In this document: piece by piece, positions 44,134-59,100 of the stretch
How positions within the stretch are numbered: position 1 is the first letter of the stretch
Layout: each line of letters starts with the position of its first letter
NCBI RefSeq assembly: GCF_932526225.1
Contig: NC_064036.1
Span: forward strand, 14,563,181 to 14,627,180
DNA: 64,000 nucleotides
Direction: 5' to 3'
DNA from: Nematostella vectensis
Lineage: Eukaryota; Cnidaria; Anthozoa; Actiniaria; Edwardsiidae
Translations under genes and position numbers: made by a program
The notes under the pieces: model-generated
Told to the model about the DNA's origin: nothing
What the model saw: only the letters and a program-made list of their open reading frames with translations
Databases searched by the model: none

Positions 44134-47100
44134 TCATATTCTCTGGTACAGGTACAGATAGCCCAATTCCCGGGGTGGACATTCGGAGAGAGCAACCTTC
44201 CTGTCGTTGAAGATCACCCATCTGCGGAAAATACAATTATTTAGTAAAAAGTAAAAAGAAACCATCTAAAACAGATTATGATATCTTTTTTATCATTCTA
44301 TTACGGACTCTCGCTTTTCGGACGGACAACAAATCGCGGCCAAGAGGGCTTTCCTAATAGCATGGTATGACCGTAGAACCATTACGTCACCTTCCGTCTT
44401 TGAGAATATGACAGACGTAGTGGCCGCACATTGTGGAGGTTCCCATGTGACTGACGAACGCAACCAGTCGGTACCCTGAAACAGCGAGAAGACAACATCA
44501 AGAGTGATCCAGCGAAAGAGCGAGCATGATATCATCTCCGTGAACATGAGCGAACCAGCGAGAGATCAGGGTATTGTACATTGTAACGTATCGTGCCTGT
44601 GAACACGAGTGATCCAGCGAGCACGGTAAAGTAGACGTGAACATAAAGGGGCGAGTAAAAAGCGTATACTCTCAATAAATATATTTTTAAACAAGTATTA
44701 ATCGAAGACGTAGTGCGCACACATTATTGACGTTTTCAAGTAAGGGATGCTCCTTAACACTCCTTGTCTCCGACATCTATTATGTAAGGCGCTTGAGCTA
44801 TGCCTGTCAGAGTTGCTGCGTAGTAGAATATCTCCATATGCTTCGCGGACAATATAGTATCCCCCCCCCTACCCTTCAACACACACACAAAGGAAACTTA
44901 GTCGGTTTAGCTCCTTCAAGACTTACGTCCCGACCCATCCTTGTATTGCGGACCAGTCTCCTCATTCATGTCAACGTCCATTGCGTCCAGCTCGTGCGCA
45001 TGGCTAAATATCCAGTCCGCTGCCCTTTCTAGGTTGTTGTCCTGAAAAAATAAAAAAAACAAAAGGAATTATAACTGAAGACTTGGCCGAGCCCCTTGAG
45101 CGGCACTTCCTCAAACGTGGTGACTCTGAGTCCCTTTATTTCGTCTAGAAGTAGCGCGGTCCACTACTGCAATGTCTTATCTCTGGTTTTCCTGGAAGTC
45201 TTCAGTAGGGAAGATCTGATATCTGCATTCGCCACAATGCAATTGTTTAGACTAGTTTTAACCTGAGCTTATCTTGATTTTTAACAGAAGAATTGGATTT
45301 AGATCTATTGATCATTGATCATCTATTGCGCTATCCCAACTCTTAAAGGCTGTCGATCGAGCACTCCTGATTTTTAATTGAAAATACAGCGGTTCATTGA
45401 CAAGAAAACTTCAAAATAACCATCCACGATTGAAGCCTGATACTTGACTGAATATTTCTCAGTTACTTGCTGGAATAAGCCGATGAAAATGGATTCTTTG
45501 AGTCACTTGGTTTTGTGCAGGAGCGTATAAATGGCGTCGTGTTTTGCCTTCTTTAAAGTTAACAGGATTTCAATTTCATTAATTCTTTCCAATTTTCACT
45601 TACAGTGGCTTTGAGGGCTTTGATGGCTTGGTCACGAGTGAACCCCATCGATATAATCATAGATACAGCCTCTTCATTAACAGCTGCAGCCTGGGCGCCT
45701 TTAGATGCTCCGGCAAGCCGTAGAGGCGCCGTGAAATCTGAGAATAAAAGTCGCAAAGTTAGTATCAAAAAACTTGATTTTACCACCCAACTGGTGCAAT
45801 ATACAGTATATTTCTCAACACCCATGTCTCAAAATAGGGGCTGCTTGGTTATCAAAATGATGGGGAGTCGGAAAGTGCCCCAATTTTTTATAACCCTAAT
45901 AATGGTCCGGATGGCTTTACCTAAGCAGCCTTCCAACAATTCCATGTCAATGGTAACTTTCGCATGAACTTCGACTGTTCAAATAACTTCGAGACTTCAT
46001 TTGTGTATTTACTTCAGAGTAGATTCACATTGCTTTTTAATCTCGGCAATGCCTTTGAATCTATTTCTTATTGTCTCATTTGTTGTATGCGTGTTTTAAA
46101 ATTAACCATCCACGATTGAAGCCTGATACTTTATTAATGATATTTCATTGAATATTTTTCACCTGCTTGAATAAGCCGATGAAAATGGATTCTTTGAGTC
46201 ACTTTGTATTGTGCAGGAGCGTATAAATAATTATTTTCAAATTTTCTGTTCCGTTTTTTTTTTATACACGAAGCCCGGTGGTTGTTATGAGAAACTGGAT
46301 TTTCTTTCTGAGCTATTGGTTCCCGAGTGTTGAATGTATTCATCGGAAGTTGATCTCTGCCTTCTGAATGGTGTTTTAAGTCACTTGGTATTTCTTCTTA
46401 AGGCGATGGCAAGCTATTCATCATAATCAGCGAGGGTTGACCTGCCATCGCTATGCCATTGTTGTTGCTTTCTGTCTGCTGTAAATAATTGGGAATTTCG
46501 TTTTAATGTGATGGTAGGCTATTCATCATAATCAGCGAAGGTTGACCTTCGCTCTATTCTCGCTGTAAGTAGCTGTAAAATCCTTCTTGAGATTTTATGA
46601 TCAGCGAGGGTTTCCCTCTTCTCTCCGAGTGAGGTGAGATAATGGGGATGCCTTCTTTAGAGGATGACGAGGTACTTCTCAACGAACAGCTTAACACTTG
46701 GCTTGGTGATAGACACTTTCTGAGGACTTTGCACAACTCTTTCCTGAACTCAGGCATTCGAACTGAGTAAATGAGAAAGTTGATGAATGAGTTGGCGTAG
46801 ACCAAAACGAATGGCAAGAGTTGCACAGTAAAATCATAATAATCAGACACGAGTATTAACACTATACTGGGGAGAAAACAGCTCGTAGACATAAGCGTCA
46901 CGATAAACAGGGTAATTGTGAGTTTAATGTTGTTCCTGTTCGTCCTGCTTCTGTTTGGAAGAGGTTTCGCGAACTTCACTTTGATCCAAATAGCCAAATA
47001 ACAGACAAAGACAACCACCAGAAACGAAGCACCAAGTAACATTTTGATTATGACCACGATCCTTCGATACAAAAGGTATTTTATGATTTCTACGAAGATA

Positions 47101-50100
47101 GCAGCAACCCATATTAGAACAATACCAATGGCATAAGTCTTGTTTCCAAGAAGACGGTGTCTCATTGGCACAACGATCGCATACGACCTCTCCATTGCCA
47201 TGGCAGTGAATGAGCATATAGAGACATTTACAGATAAAGTGCTGAAGAAGTCAAAAATGCGAGCAAGTAGGTCATATTCAGAAGGCTTAAAAATTTCGTT
47301 AAGTGTTTTGGCTCCCAGAGACAGCCCAACCAGCAGATCAGTCACGGTCAGGTTGAGGAGAAGGAAGTTTGACTTCTTGATGCAAAACGTCTTGGTTAGA
47401 AAAACACAGAGCGCCAATAGGTTCAACACCACGATCACACACGTCTCACTTAGATAGATTGCTAAGACAAATCCAGAAATTTCGCCATTTGATCCAGTGA
47501 TGTTTTCCATCTCAAAACATTTTTCGTCATGGAACACGATTCACAGATCACAACTCAAGCAGTGCTGGACTATATGGACTACTAAAAGAAAAACAATGAT
47601 TTCATCCAGGATTCGCGTTCGCGTCCTTTCCTATCTGGAAACGTTTAGCATTAAATTTAACATTAAGGCTGTCAAATGACTGATGGGATATGGGATGTAC
47701 AGTAATTTTTTTATTTTTCATTAACGACTCCTTAACAAAAAGTGGATTATGAGTTATAATCAAAAGTTGTAATTTAAAAGTTTAAAACTAAACAAACTAA
47801 GTAATAATTCATTTTTACAATCAATCTTTTGCAATAAACCAGCTGTCCCCGTGCGCTTCTGGTAACTAATTTATTGACTCTTTAATTAAAAAAAAAGAGT
47901 TTAGATAGTACAATAAAAAAACACTTTGCGCACGCCGCTGAAATTTATTACTTTCCGTTTGTTATGCAAAAAATGGGTTTTAAGCTAGTATATAAAACTA
48001 ATAACCTTTTTCACACATAAAATAATCGATATACACTAAAAAAACTACCCCTTGCGTGGTAGATTCTATAACTGGGTCAGAAATATGCCTTACAAGATTC
48101 CATAACTGGCTCAGAAATATGCCTTACAAGATTCTATAACTGGGTCAGAAATATGCCTTACAAGATTCCATAACTGGGTCAGAAATATGCCTTACAAGAT
48201 TCCATAACTGGGTCAGAAATATGCCTTACAAGATTCCATAACTGGGTCAGAAATATGCCTTACAAGATTCCATAACTGGGTCAGAAATATGCCTTACAAG
48301 ATTCCATAACTGGGTCAGAAATATGCCTTACAAGATTCCATAACTGGCTCAGAAATATGCCTTACAAGATTCCATAACTGGGTCAGAAATATGCCTTACA
48401 AGATTCCATAACTGGGTCAGAAATATGCCTTACAAGATTCCATAACTGGCTCAGAAATATGCCTTACAAGATTCTATAACTGGGTCAGAAATATGCCTTA
48501 CAAGATTCCATAACTGGGTCAGAAATATGCCTTACAACCATTGCGGCCTGTACCCCTACCCTGTGTGGTGGATTCCCTACATGGGTCAGAAATGTGCCTG
48601 AGAATATTTTTCATGGCGGCCTGTACCCCTACCCCTAGTGTGGTATATTGCTTGCCTTGATCAGCCATATGCTCTTTCATGCAGACCTCTGTTACCCCTC
48701 CCCTTCCCTCCCCTAGTGAGGTACATTGCTTACCAGGATCAGCCATATGTTCTAGAACCCAGTTCATGGCGGCCTCTGTGGTCCCTACCCCCCTGGTGTG
48801 ATAGACAGCTTTGCGACAACCCTGCAGATCAAATCCCATATCTTCCAACTGCTGGACTAGGCTCTCGTTAATCTCTGGCTCTGCAAGAAAAACAAACTAT
48901 TAATTTTAAAGGTTTATTGCGAAGTCTTCTAAGTGGGATGGTAATTTTCTCTAAGTAAGAGAAGCAAAAACTGTTTATCTTAAAAGTTTATTGTGAGTCT
49001 TGTGAGTTTGCCCGAGTCGGAAATTTTCTCTCTTTAAGTAAAACATAAACTGTTTATCTTAAAAGTTCATTGTGAGTCTTCCGAGTTGCGCTGAGTCGGT
49101 AATTTTGTCTACAGAAATCAAGTGCGAGTAGTTACATCCGAAGCAGATAAGACATTCAGGGCTGATCACTTTGGGGAATGACCAGATGCTTTAGTAAATG
49201 AACATTTAAAGTAATTTTAAATAAGCGCCGATTACAATTTGAATGGGGGTTTTTAATGGAAAATTGACCAGGCTTAGTCAGTATAGCCTATGTTATGTGT
49301 TCATTAAATATTGGAAGACAAATATGTGATGAAATCTTAAAAAAAATCATTTCACACTTCATTTACCAAATTCAATATAATGAAAAAAGGCGCAAAAGCT
49401 TCCAAGAAGCTTTTTAATTTATGCACTGGCTATATGCCCGACTATCCTCGATGCAATAAAGGCCCTACAGTTTTCAATTTTTTCAAACAATCCAGTAAAT
49501 CGTCGACCTTGTGAGTTCAAAGTATATTTGTTGAGAAAGGGAAATTTGAATTGAGATTTGTTATTGGTATTAAGCGTTTTCTGTTGACTATGTACACTAT
49601 AGAATCGTAATTTTAGTGGCACTAAAATATACTTCTAAATGCCGACAGTTCTCAATTTGCTAAAATATCACTGTAAATTGTCAAGCTTGTGAGCTCAAAG
49701 TATTATATATTTGTTTGGAAAGGGCAAGCGAATCTGAATTGCGCTTTGTTGTAGAAAAATAAAGTTTTTTTTTTGCTAGTATACACCACAAACACCTTTC
49801 CTGACTGTGTTATTGTAGCAGAAAAAATGTCATTAAAATAACGACTTTATGGTGTATAAGAGTAAGGAGAAACATTCAATTCCGACAACAAATTTCAATT
49901 CAGAGTCGCTTGCCTTTTCTAAACAAATACGGAAAAACGATTAATCCCGACTACAAAGCTCAAACAAGATTCGCTTGCCCTTTTTCCAAAAATATACAAT
50001 ACTTTTAACTCACTAGGTCGACAATTTTTGTGATATTTTCGTAAATTGACAACTACCGACATTTAGCAGCATGTTAAAGTACGATGTTATGGTGTACATA

Positions 50101-53100
50101 GACGACGGAAAACATCCAATGTCGACAACAAAGCTCAACAACTAAGATTTGCTTGCCCTTTCTCAAGAAATCTAGAATACTTCAACTCACTAGGTCGACA
50201 ATTTACTGAGTTGTTTAAAAAAATTGATAACTGTCGGGTATTCAGTCCATTGAAGAACCTTTCACGACTGTCAGGCATATAGCCACTGCGTTTAATTTAA
50301 AACCTCCCATTTTGTCCGACTCAGTTCTTACGGTAATAACTAAAGAAGACTCAAATACAATTCAGCTCCTGTCGGATTTTCTAGGCAGTCACATGACCAT
50401 ATATACCTTGCGCTTGCTCTTCAGGGAGCTGTTCTTCTCCAGGTTGGAGCCCAGTCCCTCTCAGCGCCGTCAGGTCAAGCTCCTCCAATATCTCTAATGC
50501 AACATCTGTCAATCATAATCACGGGTCACGTGCTTGTCAATGAATTTGGCCTATATAGGTTATTCTATCATAATTCCAAAGACATATCATCCGACATATC
50601 ATCGTGAGTCATGTGTCTGTCAATCAAAATCATTGGTCACGTGTCTGTCATTCAAGATCACATGCTTGTAAACCGAAATCACGGGTCACGTGTCTGTCAA
50701 TCCAGATCACATGCCTGTGAACCGAAGTCACGGGTCAAGTGTCTGTCAATCAAAATCATGGGTCACATGTCTGTCAACCCAAATCATGGGTCACGTGTCT
50801 GTTAACCCAAATCATGGGTCACGTGTCTGTCAACCCAAATCATGGGTCACGTGTCTGTCAACCCGAATCTTGGGTCAAGTGTCTCTCATAAAAAATTACA
50901 AAATATATATGTCACAGTACGCTATACATATATAACAGCTTCTAGCAACCTCCACCATAGCCTGCTAGTAGGCTAAGCCCCCTCCCCTAACTTTTGCCTT
51001 TTGCTCTCGCATCCAGCTCGCGCGCGGCCAAAGATCCAAGATGGCGCCCAAAACACGAGACAGCGGGGTTTTCGTCGCGGAAACACAACAAACGCCTACT
51101 AGTAGGCTGCGTCCACCAATCAATCACGATTGTATAGAAGGTTCGTTTTGGGTTACGGAGACCAACAGATGGCGCTTGACACATAACACGTCTGCCACAG
51201 ATGTCAATATAATGACACGCCGGGAAGTATGTTTGTAGGCTCACCAAGTTTCTTTGGGACCCAGTCCTCGCCAATGGTAAACTTTTTCATCTGCACCATG
51301 AGATAGTCCGGAAAGGTTACAAATCTGGTCGTCCTGATGACAATGTATGAAAAAGAGACGAAATGAGACAGCTTAGGAATGTCTGGAATTTAGTCGTACT
51401 GATAAAGTAGCAGATTAAGGCCTAGTTTAGACGTCGTTCCTTTCATGTATCGTTCCAAATGCAAATGCATGCAAATGAACAAGTTGATCGTTTTATCTTT
51501 TTTTTTACATTTGGAACGGCAAATGAACAGCGTCCGAACTAAGCCTTAGATAGTTTGAAAGTGTCACGAATAAAGTCTTCTTAGGAGCATACATGGAAGG
51601 GGTAGGTTGAGTTAGTACACAAGTTAGTAGAGGCAGGCTTAGAGTTGCAACAAGATGGCTTTGTTTTTGTTTTTCATGAAGACCACCCCCAATATGCATA
51701 ATATTTATCTGTGCTTCTCGATCTGGATAATGACTATTCAAGTGTTGTGTATACAAGGGCGGTAAAAGAACAAAGAGTAGGAAAAAATCCACAAGTAATT
51801 CGTGTGATATTATATCCTAAATAATGGCATAGAAGAACAAATATTGTTAAACAACAACAACAAGTTATATATGTATCATTCCTGGTAAGAACCAAAGACC
51901 TAAAAAAAACTTTTAAGTGGAGGTTGGAAGAGATGGATTGAGAAGAGATGTGAACATGTCACGTGATGTTCCAATTCTCTAAAATCAAAATCAAAGAAAA
52001 AGGGAAGATGGGGAAGGGGTAAGAATGTATAGTTACTATCTCTCATTTATTTATCTCATGTACGCTTATCCTATACTGCATTACTTTTTAGCTGTAGTCT
52101 TGCCCTGTACTGCCGAGCTGTAGAAGTCTTGCACTATTTCAGGGGACGCGAAGGCCTCTATACATTCTGACATAGAAATCCGTGGCCGCACAACCGCACT
52201 AGGGTCCCTAAGATCACAGAACACAGAGATATTATATAGATTTTATTTCCCAACCACGCCTGACAAACATCTCCTGACATTTTTATTAGATGCAAACCAG
52301 AGTTATCGCTGTTATTTATAGGTACAGGCGGGGTGACAGAACAAAATTTTGAATGTACGATAAATCATCTTCATTTAATCATCTTTTAATCTTTTTTTTC
52401 ACATAACTTTATAAAGATGAGAATATGTTTCCGATTCCAGGGGAAATTCTACGCAAAATGAAATTCCTGCATGGTTGCAATTCCTGTTTTACAGCCAATG
52501 TGATTAGAATATTTTAGTACATAAAAGGGGTTAAATTCCTACACACAATCTACTAACTACCTACAATACTCACAACCGCTCCTTGGTTTCTTCTGCTTGT
52601 TTTTGTTTAGCTTCATACTCTGCATATTCCTCTGTGAAAAGATAAATTCGTACGTTCATGTACTATTCTCAATGCATTTTGTCATTTAATCCAAGAGGCG
52701 GATCTAGCTTTTCTCTGAAGGGGGGAAGGGGGGGGGGGGGGGGCTCAGTGATAAAGGGGGAGGTAATTATATTTTGTTTTATATGTCTTCCTGGCAGCCC
52801 AAAGATATACTACATCCAGCAAAAGATTTGTTCTTGCTAGGACGCGAGCGCAACGCACGTAATTTTCCGACTCTTACTACACCACAAACGCTGCTTGATT
52901 TTCTAGGCATACACTTGTGTTTGGCATATGCTCATTTGTGTTGCACTTGCGTTTGCGCCTGCGCTTGCATACTAATGAGTACCAGCTTTTAGGGGTGATG
53001 ACATACCTTTATTGAGCACAGCATCCATAGGTATAGTCAGTGAGAGCAGGTTATCATCTCTATTAGTATAACGAACTTTGTGTGATCGCATGCATTCAAT

Positions 53101-56100
53101 CCGCTCCTCTACCTTGTATCGGAATGAATCAACAGGATTCAAAGGCCCCTTCCTCGCTCTCTGAGATTATGAAAGAGGCGCTTGTTGAAGATGTGTACAA
53201 ACAGTTTTGGGAGATACGCTGGAAAGCAACTGCTACAGCTAGACTAGCAACGTTGGATCGCATTCGAAATAGTATAACAGATAGGGCTTAAGATGAGCAT
53301 AACATTCATTCAAAATCAAATACACAATTCGAAAATACATACTAAAAATACTTCTTCAGCTGTAAACAAATAATGAACGATAGCCAACATCTGTGTTACC
53401 TAAAGCATTTCCACGGGTATGTTACAGTTAGACACGGGGTCTAAAGAACTTTTTACTTGGTTGAACTTTCTGCTTAAACCCACGGAACTACTTGTTTTCC
53501 ATGCTAGAGCTACTTTCAAACTCTACTTCAACAAATAATCATATGATAACTGACTGTTTCTAGCTCACAAGGGCTCACAAACCTCAGCCCTGTCAATTGT
53601 CTCTAGTAGATGGGCGAAGAATTCCTGTGCATCCTGCTGCCGATTGGTGGAGAACTCTGGGTGACCACGCCCTATTAACGACTTGAACATGTGTGGAGAG
53701 ATGCCATCTTGTTCGGACTGATAGAATAAAATGACACAGCCAACAGATCTTTTAATTATGTAGTTGTATGAGTATAAAGTGCTCTTCCATAATAACCACG
53801 CACCAATAACTTCATTTTTAAAAATTGCTTTAGCAACATAGAGCAGCTATACTCTCTGACCCCTGCAAGATGACTTGGCTTGTGTTCATAAAATACAATA
53901 CATAGTTTTCATAATTTACTATATATCCCAGAAATGACTTTTGATGCTCTCACCTTGTCATATGAATCATCAGCTGGCTTTTCCTCCTTCTTACCTTGTC
54001 ATATGAATCATCAGCTGGCTTTTCATCCTTCTTACCTCGTCATATGAATCATCAGCTGTTTTTTCCTTCTTCTTACCTTGTCATATGAATCATCAGCTGG
54101 CTTTTCCTCCTTCTTACCTTGTCATATTAATCATCAGCTGGCTTTTCCTCCTTCCTACCTTGTCATATGAATCATCAGCTGGCTTTTCCTCCTGGGTTGG
54201 AGCTTGTGAGTATCTTCCTGAGAGGAGTCCATCTGCAATCTTTGCCCTGAATCACATTAACACTCAGAATTATCTGCTGGGCTACAACAGCCAAAACAGG
54301 GATTTTTCATTTTTTGCTTCCAATATAAAATTTTCTGACTAGCAGAACAATCTTTCTTCTAAAGCTGAACGACTTTTGGGACTACTATGATTTGAAGAAC
54401 ATATTTATTTCTGGTATGTTTTCTAGAACTGATATAAGTGTTTCCTTCCCGTTTTTACTAGATATGCCGTTGCAAGGTTGTTAGACCCCCCTTCCCCTTC
54501 CCCTAGCTATGGCCCTGGTTTCATCTAGACACTCAACAGAACTTACATTTGTGTATCAAAGTCTTGTGTTGGGTCACTTGGTGAGTTTGATAAAATGGTA
54601 TCCCTTAAATCTGCATATCTGATGGGAAAAATGTAAGAACATATCTCAGATCTCTCATGAAAAACTTGAAAATGTTGATTTTTAAATTTTATATATTTTA
54701 AACATTAGATGCTATTATAGTGATATTTTAATCATATTGAAGACTGCAAAATCCATAGTAACCATTACGCAAGCTAGACACACCCAATTAAAACTGATCA
54801 TGGAAACTTACAAATAACATAATTTGAGGGAAAATCTGAAATCCACATTATTCTGACTCTCTGAGATAATAAAGTTCCCTATGTAGTCTTCCATAAAATG
54901 TTCAGAGCAAATTTAGATTGTTTTAAATCAATACAAAAATACTGCTGTCTCTAAAAAAATAAACTCTCTAATATCACTCAGATATAAGTGAATGGCGTGA
55001 TGAAAATAATTAGAGCACGTCTCCTTGATGTCTGTTTATATCAGTCTTCAAGTGACCAACATGTTACATTTTTATTGCAAACACCTTGTTAGGAGCTTTA
55101 CCTCTGTTTGAACTCAGGTAATGTCATCAGCACTTGCAAAACTGAGTTCATGTAACACCTGAAAAAAAGGAAAAACCAAAAAAACCTGTATTGCATATCT
55201 ACAAACTAGAGTAAACCCTCATTTACTGAGTTGTATCTGGTTTATTTATGTTTGCTTCTAATAATACCAATTGGCTTCAGGGGAAGTCCCATTAACAGGC
55301 ACAATACTGGACCTGTCATTATTGACACACTGTACTGTAAGTCTCCCCATTAAGCCCAGGCGCATACACAAGGGGGTGCGTGCACCCCCATTGCAGCCAA
55401 AAAAGGGTCATTTCTTTTTAAGGAATCTTCAAATGATGTGCTTTTTCCATATGATACCTATGACTGCACACAGCCCTTAGCCAATCCTGGGAACACGGCT
55501 AAAGCCCAGCATAGATATTTCCAAATAATCTTACGTGTTTCCAAGGTTGCGAAGACCTGTGAAACCTGGGCCATACATTGGGGTTAGCTTCTTCCCAGCT
55601 TCCTAAACCACAGATTAAACAAGTAAGGTAATCTATAGCAAGTTCATTGCAATCAATCGATCCATTAATGTCCAATCACTATTTCTACCAAGCATTGAGA
55701 GACAGTATGCAAATATGATTGCTTACCTGAATGACATCCCATTCCCGTACTCTCATGTTGATGTCAATTTCAAGCTCAGCCATTGTCTTGTCAGTCTAAC
55801 ATACAGGAAGGCAATGTTAGCACATCAAGGAATTCCAAAACCTATGATGGGTACTTTTTTCTGCATAGTTTTGTTAAATAATATAGAATGATGGTAGATG
55901 AACGTTTTACTATGTAACACTAAAGGGAGGCTGTTATTAATTTTCATGAGGCTTACTTTTTCCATTTGAGTTATGTTGATGCCAAAGTGAGAGAGATGCT
56001 TTGCAAGATGGGGATCCTCAACCATATCATCTTCATCATACGAGAACACATCTGCAATATAAAATACCAAAATTAGTCTCCTTCAGTGAAGAAGTATTGA

Positions 56101-59100
56101 TGATAATAAATAACAAGTTCTTGTAAAATTCACCTTAACAACTGCTTGCTAATTTTGATATTTTGCTTAGTACTAATTTAGCACTAATTCTGGCTTGCAG
56201 ATGATGAAATATTTTTGGGGGAGAAAAGGTTGCATTCTTTAAGGCATTTCAGTTCATAAAAACATAATTATTGAAAATTTACTCATATTATATATTGCCC
56301 TTGAAAAGATACCACCCCAGAATTCATGATATCACCCCTAAATTCATGTAGATATCACCCCTGAATTCATGTAGATGCCACCCCAGAATTCATGTAGATG
56401 CCACCCCAGAATTCATGTAGATATCACCCCAGAATTCATGTAGATACCACCCCAGAATTCATGTAGATATCACCCTAGAATTCATGTAGATACCACCCCA
56501 GAATTCATGTAGATGTCACCCCTAAATTCATGTAGATGCCACCCCATAATTCATGTAGATTCCACTGTCCTTCATCCCCGTAAGCTACTACCCATAACCC
56601 TGTATCACATTGTAAATATGAATTACCTCCGCCATCAGGGGTGATGGTTCCAAGTTTTACAGCAAGTGGATACTTTGTGTTCTTGTATGATTCAAGCGCA
56701 TGGTTATTGCCACCACTTCCTACAAAATAAAGAAATAAAAATGCATCAAAAAACAAATAATGTGTAAGAAAGCTCAATGTGCTATTTCCTTACCATCAAA
56801 ATATTTCCTGCCACAGAGGATTGAACCATCAGTCAGGTTGAGCCAGAGGTTGTCTGTCTTGTCACAAAGGGCGCACTTCCAGCCACTAGCGGAACAGAAA
56901 AATGCTGATGTCTTACTTTCATAAACCAATATCATGCACAGCAAAGTGAATTAAAACAGCTATCATAGAACTAGCAACAGGCCTCTACGCCACACAGCAA
57001 GACCTTATTCAAAAAGCAGTTTGTATGACTCGGGTTTTCTCACACACAAATCATGGTCCATGCCTGTTGCTGTAACTCCCCCTTCCCCCCTGTGTGCTTC
57101 ATATCCTTTATTATGTTCCAGAGATGATAGGCTTGTTATGCTAGTTATGCTTGTTTGCAATGCTGAAGAAGCAATTTTGCTGTTTTTAAACATATAAAAA
57201 TCAAGATACGGGGGGAATCAAACATTTTCAAGTGTCAAGCTACTGCATATATATTTTTCATAAAAAAGGATAAGTCCTTTGAAAGCTTCACAGATACAAT
57301 AAAGGCCTCAGTGTTGCTGAGATGCTTTGGATAAACTTTAGACTAGTGGAACTTACCTGGGTGGAATGCGTACCCCATTATCCAGTTGCAATAAGGATTC
57401 AGCATGTCTATAAATAATATCAGTAAGAAACAGTCGGTAATGAAAACAATAAAATTTCTCTCAAAGTTATAATATTTCTATCATATACGATAACTTTCAG
57501 CTGCACATTAGTTATAAAAACTCAGTAGATAAAGCAGAGAGGGGGTGAGAGGTAAAAAAGTAAATCTGAGCCTTTAAGTTTCCCAAGCTTAGAACTTCAA
57601 GCAGCCCATGGCCAGAAGTTGTGTAAGATAATTTCATATTTTATATAGTTGTAGGGTATACTATAGCTGCTAATACTGTTTTTTTTAAACCTAAAATATA
57701 CACAGGAAATCCTAGTGGGGCTAGTGCCTTTAACAAAGGGGAATTAAAAATCAAAGCCTTTAATGGAAAAACTATGATGTTCACAAAGACAAAGACAACA
57801 AAGCTGAAGATTTTCCTGCTACAAGATTTGCAATGCCAATCTATAGATATTTCTCAATATCCTGTTGGAATTTGATTGTGATAACATACTTTGATACATT
57901 TCGTTTTTCTCCATCCCATGAAGCTACTTGTTCTTTGTAAGCTGATGTGTCTGCTGCTAGAACACCCGCTAGGGATAACTGCACCTGTAACGACAGAAAA
58001 TCAAAATATATTGCAAAATACTTGCATGGAATGACAATAAACACATTGTACATTAAAGTACAACATGATACAATTCTCCAGTATTGATTTTTCATCTGTT
58101 AGAGGCCTGAAATTCTTTGTATTGATTTGTTTATCACAAACTCATAAATCATAGAAGCATGCAGGAATGGCTCCAGAATTTTATTAGGGTGTGGACATGA
58201 GTTTGAGACTTGATTTGTTATTCATAGCAAAGAAAGGGGATTTGTTATGGATATAAACACCCCGAACACCACCTTGTATCCGTCCATTGGCTACTCAGCC
58301 AAATACGACTAAACAATCATTTTAAAAATGTACCTGCAAAGGTAACTCAGCACAAGGAAGAGGAATCATAAGCGGCTCTGCACCACTAAAGATCGCCACA
58401 GAGTTCATCTCATCATATTCAATCTGAAAGACAAATGTACATGTTGACTAGATATGTAATGAGGTGGTAGACGAACAGCATTGAAAACTATAAAAAGTCA
58501 TTACCTGTCTTTCACCATCAAATCCACCCTCAACACCTATACCAACAATATAGATACTGTATATTAGATCATATGTTCAATGTTAGTCAGTAACTCTCAA
58601 ATGTCAGACTGACCAATTCCCAGTCTTGTAGGCTTTTTCTTGGGTGGGGCATCTTTAGACTCCTCTTGTGTTGGCTGGAAGTACAAAGAATTTTGGAGTA
58701 TGAAGATAACTACAAACAATTTTTTGTTTTGTTTTCAAAGAAGATACAGCAACAATAAAAAATAAATTAAATTGTGTGTCCCAGAAAAGACCCCTCACCC
58801 CCCACCCCCTCACACACACCATGAACTGTAGACAATTTTTTCCCATCCCCTAGATTTGGTCAGGTGTATGGATCTTTTCTGGAACCGCACATTAAGAGGC
58901 CATTACTTTACCTCTTTCCTTATCTTCTTGAAGTGCATGAACACATTCTTATTTGTTTTGCTGATGTGTAAGGTGACATGCCGAAGACAGCAGCCGAGAA
59001 AGGTAGACAAACAAACATACAGACCACTTTCAGACTCCTGGAGAAATATAAAAACCTGGCTCACTAGGGACAGTGAATTTGCTTATGTATATTTATAGAA

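Noticed and set aside
48519-48848. 109-codon minus frame extending the UBA1 exon through its diverged copies
   Set aside because: The UBA1 exon has a good donor (GTAAGC) at the expected place, and the next USP5 exon joins in phase. The extension is read-through of duplicated exon ends.
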